A stretch of 24,619 nt of DNA from UBA1227 sp045629305 (GTDB lineage: Bacteria > Bacillota > Clostridia > Oscillospirales > Acutalibacteraceae). A program made the position numbers and the translations under genes. Below the pieces are notes generated by a model, which saw nothing but the letters and a program-made list of their open reading frames with translations, ran no database searches and was not told the DNA's origin. Location of the stretch: positions 1 to 24,619 of the forward strand of contig JAZQQZ010000021.1 of the NCBI GenBank assembly GCA_045629305.1. Direction: 5' to 3'. This document shows, in pieces, positions 15,853 through 24,047 of this stretch (position 1 is the first letter of the stretch; every line of letters begins with the position of its first letter).

Positions 15853-17273
15853 TATTTCTTTCGATTTGTATTATATGGTGTTCTCTTGTAATTCTTACTG
15901 TACTGTGTTGCATTGCGAGATTTTGGATTCTTACGACTGTTAACCACACGGAGACGTTGCGCTTCGCGACGCTCTTTGTTGATCTTGCGGAGCACAAGAA
16001 TTACAAGGAGAAGGACGCCGGCGACGACGTATATAATCTTCATGAAAGTGCTTGTTAAGAAGGCTTTCAGGAAGTAGCCGATGGCTGCGAAGAAGCCGAG
16101 GCGTACGTCTTCGCCTGCAACGAGGTCCACGGTGGCGATGACATCGCCAGCATATTTGACCTCGGCTTTTCCGAGGACTTTGCCCGCCTTGATAGGGGCT
16201 TTAAGTTTCTCTGGAAGTGATGATTCTATAGGTTCAATAAGAAGTGACGACTTGTCGTAATTGTTAGGGATGAGGGCAAACACGTCCTCGGAAGGTACAA
16301 GTCGTACTTGGTCAACTTTCTTGGCAAGGGATACATCAACACCAGTTACAATATCTGATTTAGATGCGACCTTGATCATACCAAGTTTATTGAATACCCA
16401 CTCATAAGCTTTCTGACTCTCTTTGAATGCGTAGTTTACGCCTTTGACTGTGTCTTTTGGAGCACTGAGTGCTATGCAGAGATAGGTGTAACCGTTTCTC
16501 GTTGCATAGGATACAAGACAGTTTCCTGCACTGGAGGTTGTACCTGTTTTAATTCCTTTACAGCCTTCGACATAATAACTGCTGGTACTTTCCATGAGGA
16601 AGTTGGTGGTTGAATATGTGCATTCGTCATGCATGTTGGTTGCTGGAAGGACATATTTTGTAGTGCCAACAATCTTTACGAACTTGTCGTTATCAAGTGC
16701 ATGCTTTACGATAATCGCGAGGTCCTTAGCGGTTGTATAATGGTCGGTATCATCAAGACCGTGAGGATTTGTATAATTGGTATTCTTGCATCCGAGTTTC
16801 TTGGCATAGTCATTCATCATAGTGACGAATTTTGCAACATTTCCTCCGCTGACATAGTCGGCGAGGATAACGGCTGCTTCATTGGCACTCTTTACCATCA
16901 TAAGGTAGAGGAGTTGCTCAACTGTCAAGATTTCGCCTGCTTTGATGCCTGCAAGTGAACTTCCAGTTCCGTTTAAAGAGTCGATAGATTCTTGTTTAAC
17001 TGTAACCTTCTCATTCAGATTCTTACAATTCTCAAGCACGACCATACAGGTTGTAACTTTAGTAAGGGATGCCATCGCAACTTTCTTTTCCGAATTCTTA
17101 TCGAAGACGATTGTGCCGTTGTCGAGGTTCTCCATGTAGAAGACGGTTGTATTGGTAACTCCGATACTCGGAAGTTCATCTGTGTAAGATGCTGATGCTG
17201 GAATGACAAAGCTAGATATTAAAATGGCAATAATTAACATCATTGAAGCGATGAATGTTAATCGTTTTTTCAT
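15852..17273 (-). CDS. D-alanyl-D-alanine carboxypeptidase (S11, PBP5/DacF type)
   Basis: The 473-residue protein trims the terminal D-Ala from peptidoglycan stem peptides outside the membrane. An N-terminal signal sequence (hydrophobic 8-28, cleavage likely after ASA) is followed by the penicillin-binding catalytic domain with SLTK (Ser69, Lys72), SAN (129-131) and KTG (242-244). After this come the C-terminal beta-rich domain and, unlike the short amphipathic anchor of classical PBP5, a true transmembrane helix (about 415-440) with a basic cytoplasmic tail of about 40 residues rich in Lys, Arg and Asn. AAGGTGG precedes the ATG. The 85-base gap to the divergent metallophosphoesterase gene contains TATAAT on this strand (17320-17315) without a convincing -35. 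Confidence 0.95.
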   Translation of the reverse strand: MKKRLTFIASMMLIIAILISSFVIPASASYTDELPSIGVTNTTVFYMENLDNGTIVFDKNSEKKVAMASLTKVTTCMVVLENCKNLNEKVTVKQESIDSLNGTGSSLAGIKAGEILTVEQLLYLMMVKSANEAAVILADYVSGGNVAKFVTMMNDYAKKLGCKNTNYTNPHGLDDTDHYTTAKDLAIIVKHALDNDKFVKIVGTTKYVLPATNMHDECTYSTTNFLMESTSSYYVEGCKGIKTGTTSSAGNCLVSYATRNGYTYLCIALSAPKDTVKGVNYAFKESQKAYEWVFNKLGMIKVASKSDIVTGVDVSLAKKVDQVRLVPSEDVFALIPNNYDKSSLLIEPIESSLPEKLKAPIKAGKVLGKAEVKYAGDVIATVDLVAGEDVRLGFFAAIGYFLKAFLTSTFMKIIYVVAGVLLLVILVLRKINKERREAQRLRVVNSRKNPKSRNATQYSKNYKRTPYNTNRKK

Positions 17274-17358
17274 AGTAAATCCACCTTGTGTATGATAAAA
17301 TAATATTGTAAAATATTATAACAGTTATTGCTCTGAAAATAAAGAGGATGTGAAACTT

Positions 17359-18051
17359 TTGGTATATATAACAGGCGACATTCACGGTGACCTTGAGAGA
17401 TTTAATTCACCGGCTATGAGAAAGCTTGGAAAAGGCGACACACTTATTATCTGTGGCGACTTTGGCTTTATCTGGAACGGCGGTGAAGTTGAGGCGAAGG
17501 CACTGACAAAGCTTAGCAATAAAAAATATAATATCTGTTTCGTTGACGGAACACATGAGAATTTTAAGATTCTAAACACAGCCGAAGTTTCTGAATGGAA
17601 TGGTGGCAAGGTGCATCATCTCGGTGGTAATCTCTACCATCTTCTCCGTGGACAGATTTTCGAGATTGAGGGACATACATTCTTCACAATGGGTGGAGGA
17701 GAGAGCCCTGATATGGAGATAAGAATGGCCAACGGAACTTGGTCCGAACTTGAGATGCCAACTCAGCAGGAACTTCTTGAGGGCGCAGAGAATATTGATA
17801 AAGCTGGCGGAAAAGTTGATTATATAATCACTCACGAGCCATCAGCGAGAATTAAAGATTTTATTCAGCTCTCAAACGCTGCTTATAAGAATAGAGCAAC
17901 AATTCTTAACACATATCTCGAAGAACTCGCTAATTCTTGTGAATACAAGAAGTGGTATTTCGGAAGCATGCATATGGATAAGCATATCTCTAATTCCCAG
18001 ACTGCAGTTTTCAACAATGTTCTTGAGGTAGAGTCAGGAAAGAGTATATAA
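17359..18051 (+). CDS. Calcineurin-like metallophosphoesterase
   Basis: A 230-residue cytoplasmic protein with the metallophosphoesterase ligand set: GDIHGD (6-11), CGDFG (32-36), GTHEN (64-68, in place of GNHE), THEP with His159, and GSMHMD with His205 (in place of GHTH). A two-metal phosphatase or nuclease activity is likely, the substrate is unknown. The start is a judgement: GAGG at 17344-17347 is 2 bases from the GTG at 17350, too close, and 11 bases from the TTG at 17359, which gives MVYITGDIHGD; I prefer the latter but GTG is possible. The next gene begins 11 bases after the stop and probably shares the transcript. Confidence 0.85.
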   Translation: MVYITGDIHGDLERFNSPAMRKLGKGDTLIICGDFGFIWNGGEVEAKALTKLSNKKYNICFVDGTHENFKILNTAEVSEWNGGKVHHLGGNLYHLLRGQIFEIEGHTFFTMGGGESPDMEIRMANGTWSELEMPTQQELLEGAENIDKAGGKVDYIITHEPSARIKDFIQLSNAAYKNRATILNTYLEELANSCEYKKWYFGSMHMDKHISNSQTAVFNNVLEVESGKSI

Positions 18052-18062
18052 GGAGATTTATC

Positions 18063-18317
18063 ATGGAAGAATTCAGATATGATACACAGCTTCTCATCGA
18101 CGGCGATGATCTTGATGAGGATGAGGTACATGATTACTTTATTGAGAACTTTAAAGGTGACTGCCTTCTTGCAGTAGGCGGAGATGGAGATCCAATTAAA
18201 ATTCATTTCCATACAAATGAGCCTTGGAAAGTTCTTGAGTACTGCCGCTCACTTGGCGAGATTTATGATATCGTAGTTGAGGATATGGACAGACAGTCAA
18301 GAGGACTTAAGGGTTAA
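18063..18317 (+). CDS. Small stand-alone protein resembling the middle domain of FakA (YloV)
   Basis: An 84-residue protein with its own ribosome site (AAGGAG, 18051-18056). The stretch DPIKIHFHTNEPWKVLEY (43-60) followed by GEIYDIVVEDMDRQ (65-78) closely follows the segment VKVHVHTNxPGxVLEYAL...GELxxIKIENMxxQ of the fatty-acid kinase subunit FakA, the region after the DhaL kinase domain. Here that region stands alone: no kinase domain or C-terminal domain is attached. The HxH pair (His48, His50), reported as metal ligands in FakA, is kept, but the usual Cys in YCTEF aligns with Asp7 in YDTQL. It follows the metallophosphoesterase by 11 bases and ends in a terminator. It might bind a FakA/FakB partner or a metal; function unknown. 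Confidence 0.75.
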   Translation: MEEFRYDTQLLIDGDDLDEDEVHDYFIENFKGDCLLAVGGDGDPIKIHFHTNEPWKVLEYCRSLGEIYDIVVEDMDRQSRGLKG

Positions 18318-18327
18318 GTAAAGAATA

Positions 18328-18356
18328 TGCCTCCCCGAGATGGGGAGGCATTTTTT
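18328..18356 (+). terminator. Rho-independent terminator
   Basis: TGCCTCCCC (18328-18336) pairs with 18342-18350 around a 5-base loop, followed by six T's. The stop codon of the opposite comM gene lies inside the T run. Confidence 0.9.
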
Positions 18357-19893
18357 ATATCCTATCAAGATTTCTATATTGAAGCGCTTCTGCAAGGTGA
18401 TTCGCGCAGATGAGCTCGCTGGCATCGAGGTCAGCGATGGTGCGCGCGGTGCGAAGAATTTTATCGTTCGCACGAGCGGAGAAGTGGAGCTTCGAGAAGG
18501 CGGTGAGAAGCATGTTCTTGGCCGCAGGGTCAAGGACACAGAACTTGCGCACCATTCGCGGTGTCATCTGCGCGTTACAAAGAACACCGGTTCCAATGAA
18601 GCGCTCGGTCTGAATTGCTCGGGCCGCGTTCACCCTCTTTTTAATCTCCTCAGATGACTCCGGCTGTTCGCTCGTCTTGTCGATGAGAACGGTGCAGTCG
18701 AGCGGGTCGACCTGCACGTGGATGTCAATCCTATCGAGGAGCGGGCCGGAGAGGCGGCCCATATAATTCTTCTTCGCAGACTCCGTGCAAGTGCACTCTT
18801 TTATAGGGTCATAGAGAAATCCACAAGGGCAAGGATTCATCGCTGCGACGAGCATTATATTGCCTGGATATGTCGCAGTTACAGCATTTCTTGAGACTGT
18901 AACTGTTCCGTCTTCCAGTGGTTGACGGAGTGTCTCAAGGGCCGGCCTTGAGAAGAGCGTGAGCTCGTCTAGGAAGAGAACGCCGTTGTGGGCGAGAGAT
19001 ATCTCGCCGGGTCTCGCCTTAGCACCACCGCCGGAAAGTGCAACTCCGGTGGTCGTATGGTGAGGCGCTCTAAAAGGGCGTTCTGTCACAAGTGGCATCT
19101 CTGCAGTCAATGCACCTGCGACTGAATAGATGGAAGAGGTCTCGAGGGCCTCGTCGAAAGTCATGTCTGGGAGTATGCTTGGAAGTCTTTTCGCGAGCAT
19201 ACTTTTACCTGCTCCGGGACTTCCCACGAGCAGGATGTTGTGGCCGCCAGCGGCGGCAACTTCAAGTGCACGTCGTGCACATTTCTGACCGTAGACATCG
19301 GAAAAATCAATCTTCGAATCTGCCGATGACATGAGACTTTCTTTGATTGTATCAAAGGAAAGTTCGGGCAGCGGAGAGATTTTTTCTTTGCCTGTTAAGT
19401 GGTCAAGAAGAGTCTTAACATCCGGTACTGGATAGATAGAAATACCGGGTATAAGTGCCGCTTCAACTGCGTTTTCCGATGGAAGGAAAACAGCTTTGAT
19501 TCCAGCGTTTTTCGCTTCGATCACCATTGGCAAAACGCCGCTTATGCGGCGCAGTTCGCCATTTAGCGCAACCTCTCCGATAAGGGCGAAGTCGTCTATT
19601 TCCACAGACAACTGACCGGACGCGCGCAAAATGGCCACGAGAATAGGAAGGTCATAGATTGGGCCTTCCTTCTTAAATTCAGCAGGAGCGAGATTGACTG
19701 TAATCCTGCTTATAGGGAAATCAAGGTTGCAATTTTTTATTGCCGAGCGTACGCGCTCTTTGGCCTCTGAGACTGCCGAATCTGGCAGGCCGACGAGGTC
19801 AAATCGTGGCAGCCCGCTCGACAGGTCACACTCGACTTCAACCATGTGAGCCGAGAAGCCTTGAAGCCCTATACTGTTCACTTTTGAGAACAT
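18355..19893 (-). CDS. comM: YifB/ComM-family Mg-chelatase-like AAA+ ATPase
   Basis: The 512-residue protein belongs to the ComM/YifB family. ComM of Vibrio and Haemophilus is a hexameric helicase that helps branch migration during natural transformation; the clostridial role is less clear. It has an N-terminal Lon-protease-like fold (about 1-170, GLPRFDLVGLPDSAV), Walker A GSPGAGKS (224-231), Walker B VLFLDE (305-310), and a cysteine cluster Cys355/357/368/370 (CPCG...CTC) found across the family. The start is ATG at 19893 with GGGAGG 5 bases ahead, not the longer GTG-type start at 19914. Its promoter region overlaps that of the divergent phosphoglucomutase gene. No other competence gene lies nearby. 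Confidence 0.94.
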   Translation of the reverse strand: MFSKVNSIGLQGFSAHMVEVECDLSSGLPRFDLVGLPDSAVSEAKERVRSAIKNCNLDFPISRITVNLAPAEFKKEGPIYDLPILVAILRASGQLSVEIDDFALIGEVALNGELRRISGVLPMVIEAKNAGIKAVFLPSENAVEAALIPGISIYPVPDVKTLLDHLTGKEKISPLPELSFDTIKESLMSSADSKIDFSDVYGQKCARRALEVAAAGGHNILLVGSPGAGKSMLAKRLPSILPDMTFDEALETSSIYSVAGALTAEMPLVTERPFRAPHHTTTGVALSGGGAKARPGEISLAHNGVLFLDELTLFSRPALETLRQPLEDGTVTVSRNAVTATYPGNIMLVAAMNPCPCGFLYDPIKECTCTESAKKNYMGRLSGPLLDRIDIHVQVDPLDCTVLIDKTSEQPESSEEIKKRVNAARAIQTERFIGTGVLCNAQMTPRMVRKFCVLDPAAKNMLLTAFSKLHFSARANDKILRTARTIADLDASELICANHLAEALQYRNLDRI

Positions 19894-19901
19894 TGGCACC
19901 T

Positions 19902-19937
19902 CCCTTAATACCATTTGACATTATATCATATTAAGGG
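19902..19937. promoter_or_regulatory. Inverted repeat across the overlapping comM/pgm promoters
   Basis: CCCTTAATA (19902-19910) and TATTAAGGG (19929-19937) are perfect 9-bp arms 18 bases apart. Between them lie the -35 of the pgm promoter and the minus-strand TATAAT (19925-19920) for comM. One arm abuts the comM ribosome site, the other the pgm -10. Confidence 0.5.
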
Positions 19938-19944
19938 TTAAAAT
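19915..19944 (+). promoter_or_regulatory. Promoter of the phosphoglucomutase gene
   Basis: A consensus TTGACA (19915-19920) and TAAAAT (19939-19944) are spaced by 18 bases, about 30 bases before the ATG. Confidence 0.65.
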
Positions 19945-19974
19945 TGTGATTAGTTTATTAACGGAGGTATTACT

Positions 19975-21660
19975 ATGTCAGAACACCTTGAACTCTATAA
20001 ACTTTGGCTTGATAATTGCGAGGACGAGACTCTCAAAGCAGAGCTTCTCGACATCGAAGGCAAGGATGATGAGATCCTAGATAGATTCTATAAGAAACTT
20101 GAATTTGGTACAGCTGGACTTCGTGGAACTCTCGGCGCAGGTACCAATAGAATGAATATCTATACAGTAAATCAGGCAACACAGGGCGTTGCCAATTACC
20201 TCAATGCGACATTTGAAAATCCATCTGTTGCAATCGCTTATGACTCAAGAATTAACTCTGATGTATTTGCGAAGGAGACCGCTGGTGTATTCGCTGCCAA
20301 CGGTATCAAGGCATGGATTTATCCAGTTCTTGTTCCAACTCCAATGCTCTCATTTGCAGTTCGTGAACTCGGCTGTTCATCAGGTGTTATCATCACTGCG
20401 AGTCATAATCCAGCAGAATACAATGGCTATAAGTGCTATGATCCAGAAGGTTATCAGATGACAGATGAGGCTGCTGCCCTCTGCTATGATTATATTCAGA
20501 AAGTCGATATGTTCCACGATGTTAAGACTATGAACTTCGATCAAGGTCTTGCATCTGGCATGATTGAATATATCGATCACGACACATACAGAAAGTTCTT
20601 TGATAAAGTTGCAAGCAAAGCAATCAATCGTGAAATTGCTGCAAATTCAGATATCAAAGTTATCTATACACCACTCAACGGAACAGGCAACAAACCGGTT
20701 CGTTTCGCACTTCAGGAGCTTGGAATCAAGCATGTTAAGGTCGTTCCAGAGCAGGAACTTCCAGATGGTAATTTCCCAACTTGCCCATTCCCTAATCCTG
20801 AGATTCGTCAGGCGTTCGAGTGCGCACTCAAGATGGCTGAGACTGAGAAGGCGGACATCCTTCTCGCCACAGATCCTGACTGCGATCGTATGGGTATCGC
20901 AGTTTACAACGGTACAGACTATCAGCTCATGACAGGTAACGAGGTCGGCGCACTCTTCACAGAGTATGTCCTCTCGCAGTATAAGGAGCAGGGCAAGATG
21001 CCAGCTGATCCAGTTGTTATAAAGTCCTTCGTTACAACAAGCCTTGTTGATAGAATCGCTGCTGACTATGGTGCTAAAGTTGCCAATCTTTTGACTGGCT
21101 TCAAATATATCGGTGAGTATATAACTAACCTCGAAAAAGAGGGCAAAGAGGACAACTTCATTGTAGGTATGGAGGAGAGCTATGGTTATCTTCTCGGTAT
21201 CCATGCGAGAGACAAGGATGCTGTCGTTGCATCTCAGCTTGTCATCGAGATGGCGGCCTACTATAAGAGCCTCGGCAAGACCCTCATTGATGTTATGAAC
21301 GAAATTTATGCGAAGTACGGCATCTATCTCAACCGTGTAGACAGCTTCCAGTTCGAGGGTGCTGCCGGCATGCAGAAGATGGCCGACATCATGGACAAGC
21401 TTCGCGTCAATGCACCGACAGCTGTCGCAGGACTTTCAGTACTCGGCACAGTTGACTATATGGATTCAGAGTCAACTGGCCTCCCAGCATCTAACGTCCT
21501 CGCTTGGTCTCTCGAAGGTGGCAACGGACTCGTTGCTCGCCCTTCTGGCACTGAGCCAAAACTTAAATTCTACTTCACATCAGTTGCATCAGATTTCGAT
21601 CTTGCAGAGGCACAGTACCAGAAGATGCTCGCCGATGTAAAGACTTGGTTGGAGGATTAA
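19975..21660 (+). CDS. pgcA: Phosphoglucomutase / phosphomannomutase (alpha-D-phosphohexomutase)
   Basis: The 561-residue enzyme interconverts glucose 1-phosphate and glucose 6-phosphate (and possibly the mannose phosphates), linking glycolysis to glycogen, cell-wall and capsule sugars. Signs are FGTAGLRGTLGAGTNRMN (near 43-60), the phosphoserine loop TASHNP with Ser143, the metal loop DPDCDRMGI, the sugar-recognition GMEESYGY, and the phosphate-binding RPSGTEPKLKFYF near the end. Length matches the long PgcA/YbbT-type of Bacillota. ACGGAGG is 8 bases ahead of the ATG. A small membrane-protein gene starts one base after its stop. Confidence 0.96.
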   Translation: MSEHLELYKLWLDNCEDETLKAELLDIEGKDDEILDRFYKKLEFGTAGLRGTLGAGTNRMNIYTVNQATQGVANYLNATFENPSVAIAYDSRINSDVFAKETAGVFAANGIKAWIYPVLVPTPMLSFAVRELGCSSGVIITASHNPAEYNGYKCYDPEGYQMTDEAAALCYDYIQKVDMFHDVKTMNFDQGLASGMIEYIDHDTYRKFFDKVASKAINREIAANSDIKVIYTPLNGTGNKPVRFALQELGIKHVKVVPEQELPDGNFPTCPFPNPEIRQAFECALKMAETEKADILLATDPDCDRMGIAVYNGTDYQLMTGNEVGALFTEYVLSQYKEQGKMPADPVVIKSFVTTSLVDRIAADYGAKVANLLTGFKYIGEYITNLEKEGKEDNFIVGMEESYGYLLGIHARDKDAVVASQLVIEMAAYYKSLGKTLIDVMNEIYAKYGIYLNRVDSFQFEGAAGMQKMADIMDKLRVNAPTAVAGLSVLGTVDYMDSESTGLPASNVLAWSLEGGNGLVARPSGTEPKLKFYFTSVASDFDLAEAQYQKMLADVKTWLED

Positions 21661-21661
21661 G

Positions 21662-21856
21662 ATGAAGAATAGAAAGTTGTTTATCAGAATCGTTGCAATT
21701 ATTCTTGCAGTTCTTATGCTCGGCAGTGTGGTTGCAGTTGCAATCAATGCATTTGCAATTTCACCGAACGGAAATTCACAGGTTTTGACCGTTTCTGAAG
21801 TGAACAAGAATGGTGCTGTTTCAATACAAGGCGAATTCTTTTATCAAAATGGCTAA
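21662..21856 (+). CDS. Small membrane or secreted protein, unknown function
   Basis: A 64-residue product with a basic N-terminus (MKNRK), a hydrophobic helix at about 7-32, and a short polar tail without cysteine. It may be a signal peptide with a small secreted peptide or a single-pass membrane protein. TTGGAGG (21648-21654) lies in the last codons of the phosphoglucomutase gene and the ATG starts one base after that gene's stop, so translation is coupled. I do not recognise the family. The following 47 bases before the next promoter are AT-rich and hold no clear terminator. Confidence 0.6.
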   Translation: MKNRKLFIRIVAIILAVLMLGSVVAVAINAFAISPNGNSQVLTVSEVNKNGAVSIQGEFFYQNG

Positions 21857-21903
21857 AATGTAAAGAAAGCACATAGTTATAAGGTTTTTAGGCTCTTTTT
21901 TGA

Positions 21904-21932
21904 TTGACAAAATACCCCGTTTAGTATAAGAT
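21904..21932 (+). promoter_or_regulatory. Promoter of the zinc-ribbon gene
   Basis: A consensus TTGACA (21904-21909) and TAAGAT (21927-21932) are spaced by 17 bases; TATAAG (21925-21930) at 15 bases is the alternative -10. The -10 lies in the left arm of the inverted repeat that follows. Confidence 0.65.
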
Positions 21933-21962
21933 GTAGGTACTATAACTTATACTAAATGGGGT
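21914..21962. promoter_or_regulatory. 17-bp inverted repeat covering promoter and ribosome site of the zinc-ribbon gene
   Basis: ACCCCGTTTAGTATAAG (21914-21930) is the reverse complement of CTTATACTAAATGGGGT (21946-21962) except for one position that would still pair as G-U in RNA. The loop is 15 bases. The left arm holds the -10 element; the right arm ends in GGGG, the likely ribosome site, 7 bases before the ATG at 21969. No T run follows, so it is not a terminator. It may be an operator, or an RNA hairpin that hides the ribosome site in read-through transcripts. Confidence 0.75.
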
Positions 21963-21968
21963 AATGAC

Positions 21969-22250
21969 ATGTACGAAGATAAAACACTCGTATGTAAAGA
22001 ATGCGGAGAAGAATTTGTATTCACAGCAGGTGAGCAGGAATTCTACGCAGAAAAAGGTTTCGAGAACGAGCCACAGCGTTGCAAGGCTTGCCGTGATGCA
22101 AGAAAGAACGCTCAGAAGGCTGAGAGACAGATGTATGATGCAGTTTGCGCATCATGCGGTGGCGCAGCTAAGGTTCCTTTCCAGCCTAGAGAAGACAGAC
22201 CTGTATACTGCAGCGAGTGCTTCGCAAAGATGAAGGAAGAAGAGGCTTAA
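21969..22250 (+). CDS. Double zinc-ribbon protein
   Basis: A 93-residue protein with four CxxC pairs: Cys9/12 and Cys38/41 form a first zinc ribbon (LVCKECGEEFVFTAGEQEFY, a widespread bacterial zinc-ribbon pattern), Cys60/63 and Cys81/84 a second one (VCASCGG...VYCSECF). The two are joined by a charged helix. Small cytoplasmic proteins of this type occur widely in Clostridia with no settled function; nucleic-acid or ribosome binding or zinc storage are possible. It has its own promoter, a remarkable inverted repeat over promoter and ribosome site, and its own terminator, so it is independently controlled. Confidence 0.85.
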   Translation: MYEDKTLVCKECGEEFVFTAGEQEFYAEKGFENEPQRCKACRDARKNAQKAERQMYDAVCASCGGAAKVPFQPREDRPVYCSECFAKMKEEEA

Positions 22251-22263
22251 ATTTCTTCGAAAA

Positions 22264-22297
22264 GGGGAGTTGCAATATTGCAACTCCCTTGTTTTTT
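22264..22297 (+). terminator. Rho-independent terminator after the zinc-ribbon gene
   Basis: GGGAGTTGCAA (22265-22275) pairs with TTGCAACTCCC (22278-22288), a perfect palindrome, followed by TTGTTTTTT. Confidence 0.92.
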
Positions 22298-22307
22298 GCC
22301 TAAATAT

Positions 22308-22337
22308 TTGACTTTTTCACCAAAAACATATTATAAT
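22308..22337 (+). promoter_or_regulatory. Promoter of the diguanylate cyclase gene
   Basis: TTGACT (22308-22313) and a perfect TATAAT (22332-22337) are spaced by 18 bases, with a roughly 45-base AT-rich leader before the GTG start. Confidence 0.7.
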
Positions 22338-22389
22338 GGTTTAAATATTTTTACATATTATATAGTAATAATATATAGGAGATAATCTT

Positions 22390-24009
22390 GTGTGGAAATC
22401 AGCTAAAGAGTCTGTATTGATGTTCGGAAACGTAAATAAGTACTATGGATTCCAAAAGCCTGACGATGAACGTGAGGCTAAGTATTTGTCATACGTTGAA
22501 AAGATGCGTATCAAGACTAATCTCCAGAGAACAATTTATTTCAGCATTTTCTTGTTCTTCTATTTGATTCTGATTTTTATCACCCCAATTTTAAGAGCGT
22601 TTCTCAATGCTGAGATGCGAATTGGTGAAATTATCGGTGCGCTTGGAATAGTGCTTTTCGTTATTGTTGCAAGAACTCTCTATAGCAAGATTTCTGATGC
22701 AGGCGTAACTGTGGAGAAGAAGTATTACAGATTAGCGAAAATTCTCTATTCGTTTTTCTGGGGAATGTATTTCTTAATCACAATTGCCCCGCCACTACTT
22801 TTATCCGATCATTGGATGCTTGTAATGGTAATTTGGATGCCACTCGTTGCACTTGGATTTATGGTTCCAGTATATAGCATGCTTGAGGGTGTTCCAGTTA
22901 CACTTTGTGCAATTGTATCAGCTTTTGCTTTCGTCTTCATTGGACTTAAGAGTGGATCAATGACACCAGCGGAACTTGTTTCTGCAATTCCAGCAGTAAT
23001 TCTCGTAATTGTTGTTACGGATATTAACCATGTTGAACGTCTCAATGGTTTCTATTCTGAAAGCAAAAGTATGGCAGAGTCTAGCGCATCAGAGAGACGT
23101 CTCGGTAATGTGTTCAAAGAGGTATTCGATATCGCATTTGAGATTAACATCTCAACAGGTGATTGCGTTATGCTTCGTGATAATGAGCATTACGGTCTTA
23201 CAACTGCTGAGAAGAAAGAGATGCCGCTTAGTGACCTTTATCGTTATGCATATGGCATTGTTCATCCAGATGACGCAGCTATATTTGCTAAAGCGATGGG
23301 AATAGAACATATTGAGAATGAGTTTATCACACTTGGAACAACTCAGACCTATACAGAGGTTAGATTTCTTACAGCTGATGATGAGTATGAGTGGGTATCC
23401 TTGCTTCTTGCTAAAGAGGTCAACATCTCAGATGATAACAATGTCTATGTTCTTTGCCTCGTTCAGAATATCAACGATCGCAAGAGCAATGAGGATAAGC
23501 TGAGACTTGAAGCTGAGAAGGATCCTTTGACCCAGCTCTATAACAAGATGACAACTAAGAGTCTTATCGAGGAGTGCCTTGAGAAGAATCCTAATTCACA
23601 GCATGCACTTCTAATTCTCGATATTGACAACTTTAAGAATATTAACGATACACGTGGTCATACAGTCGGTGACCAAATTATTCTTGCATTTGCAAATGAA
23701 CTCAATAGAAACTTCCGTGAGACCGATATTCTCGGCCGTGCCGGTGGTGATGAGTTCGTTGTACTCATCAAGAATGTTCAGTCTGTCGCAATGATCTGTG
23801 ACAAGCTTCAACGACTTTCATCTTCGTTTAAGAAGTACGGAATCGACAATGGATTCCCTGGACGTCTTTCTACAAGTATTGGCGTTGCACTCTTTAACAA
23901 AGATGGCAAAACTTATGAAGAACTTTTCAAGAAGGCTGACGCTGCTCTTTACGAGGCAAAGAGAAATGGTAAGGATCAGTATAAATTCAGCATTTCGAGA
24001 AGTGAATAA
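22390..24009 (+). CDS. Membrane diguanylate cyclase: six helices, PAS-like domain, GGDEF
   Basis: The 539-residue protein should make cyclic di-GMP from two GTP at the cytoplasmic face of the membrane. Six hydrophobic segments lie near 48-70, 78-97, 117-138, 142-163, 168-186 and 197-212, forming a putative sensor. A PAS-like domain follows (about 230-355; IVHPDDAAIF, then YEWVSLLL). The GGDEF domain begins after the DPLTQLYNK linker (about 373) and has the intact signature GGDEF (452-456) and an inhibitory-site motif RETD (443-446) exactly five residues before it, so both activity and product feedback are expected. The start is GTG at 22390, 7 bases after AGGAGA. No EAL or HD-GYP domain is attached. 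The next gene starts 39 bases later with no terminator between. Confidence 0.95.
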   Translation: MWKSAKESVLMFGNVNKYYGFQKPDDEREAKYLSYVEKMRIKTNLQRTIYFSIFLFFYLILIFITPILRAFLNAEMRIGEIIGALGIVLFVIVARTLYSKISDAGVTVEKKYYRLAKILYSFFWGMYFLITIAPPLLLSDHWMLVMVIWMPLVALGFMVPVYSMLEGVPVTLCAIVSAFAFVFIGLKSGSMTPAELVSAIPAVILVIVVTDINHVERLNGFYSESKSMAESSASERRLGNVFKEVFDIAFEINISTGDCVMLRDNEHYGLTTAEKKEMPLSDLYRYAYGIVHPDDAAIFAKAMGIEHIENEFITLGTTQTYTEVRFLTADDEYEWVSLLLAKEVNISDDNNVYVLCLVQNINDRKSNEDKLRLEAEKDPLTQLYNKMTTKSLIEECLEKNPNSQHALLILDIDNFKNINDTRGHTVGDQIILAFANELNRNFRETDILGRAGGDEFVVLIKNVQSVAMICDKLQRLSSSFKKYGIDNGFPGRLSTSIGVALFNKDGKTYEELFKKADAALYEAKRNGKDQYKFSISRSE

Positions 24010-24047
24010 ACCAAAAGCAAAAAATTTATCCCAAAGGAGTAGAACGT

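Noticed and set aside
21857..21903. Possible terminator after the small membrane protein, ending in six T's.
   Set aside because: No stable stem could be drawn in front of the T run.
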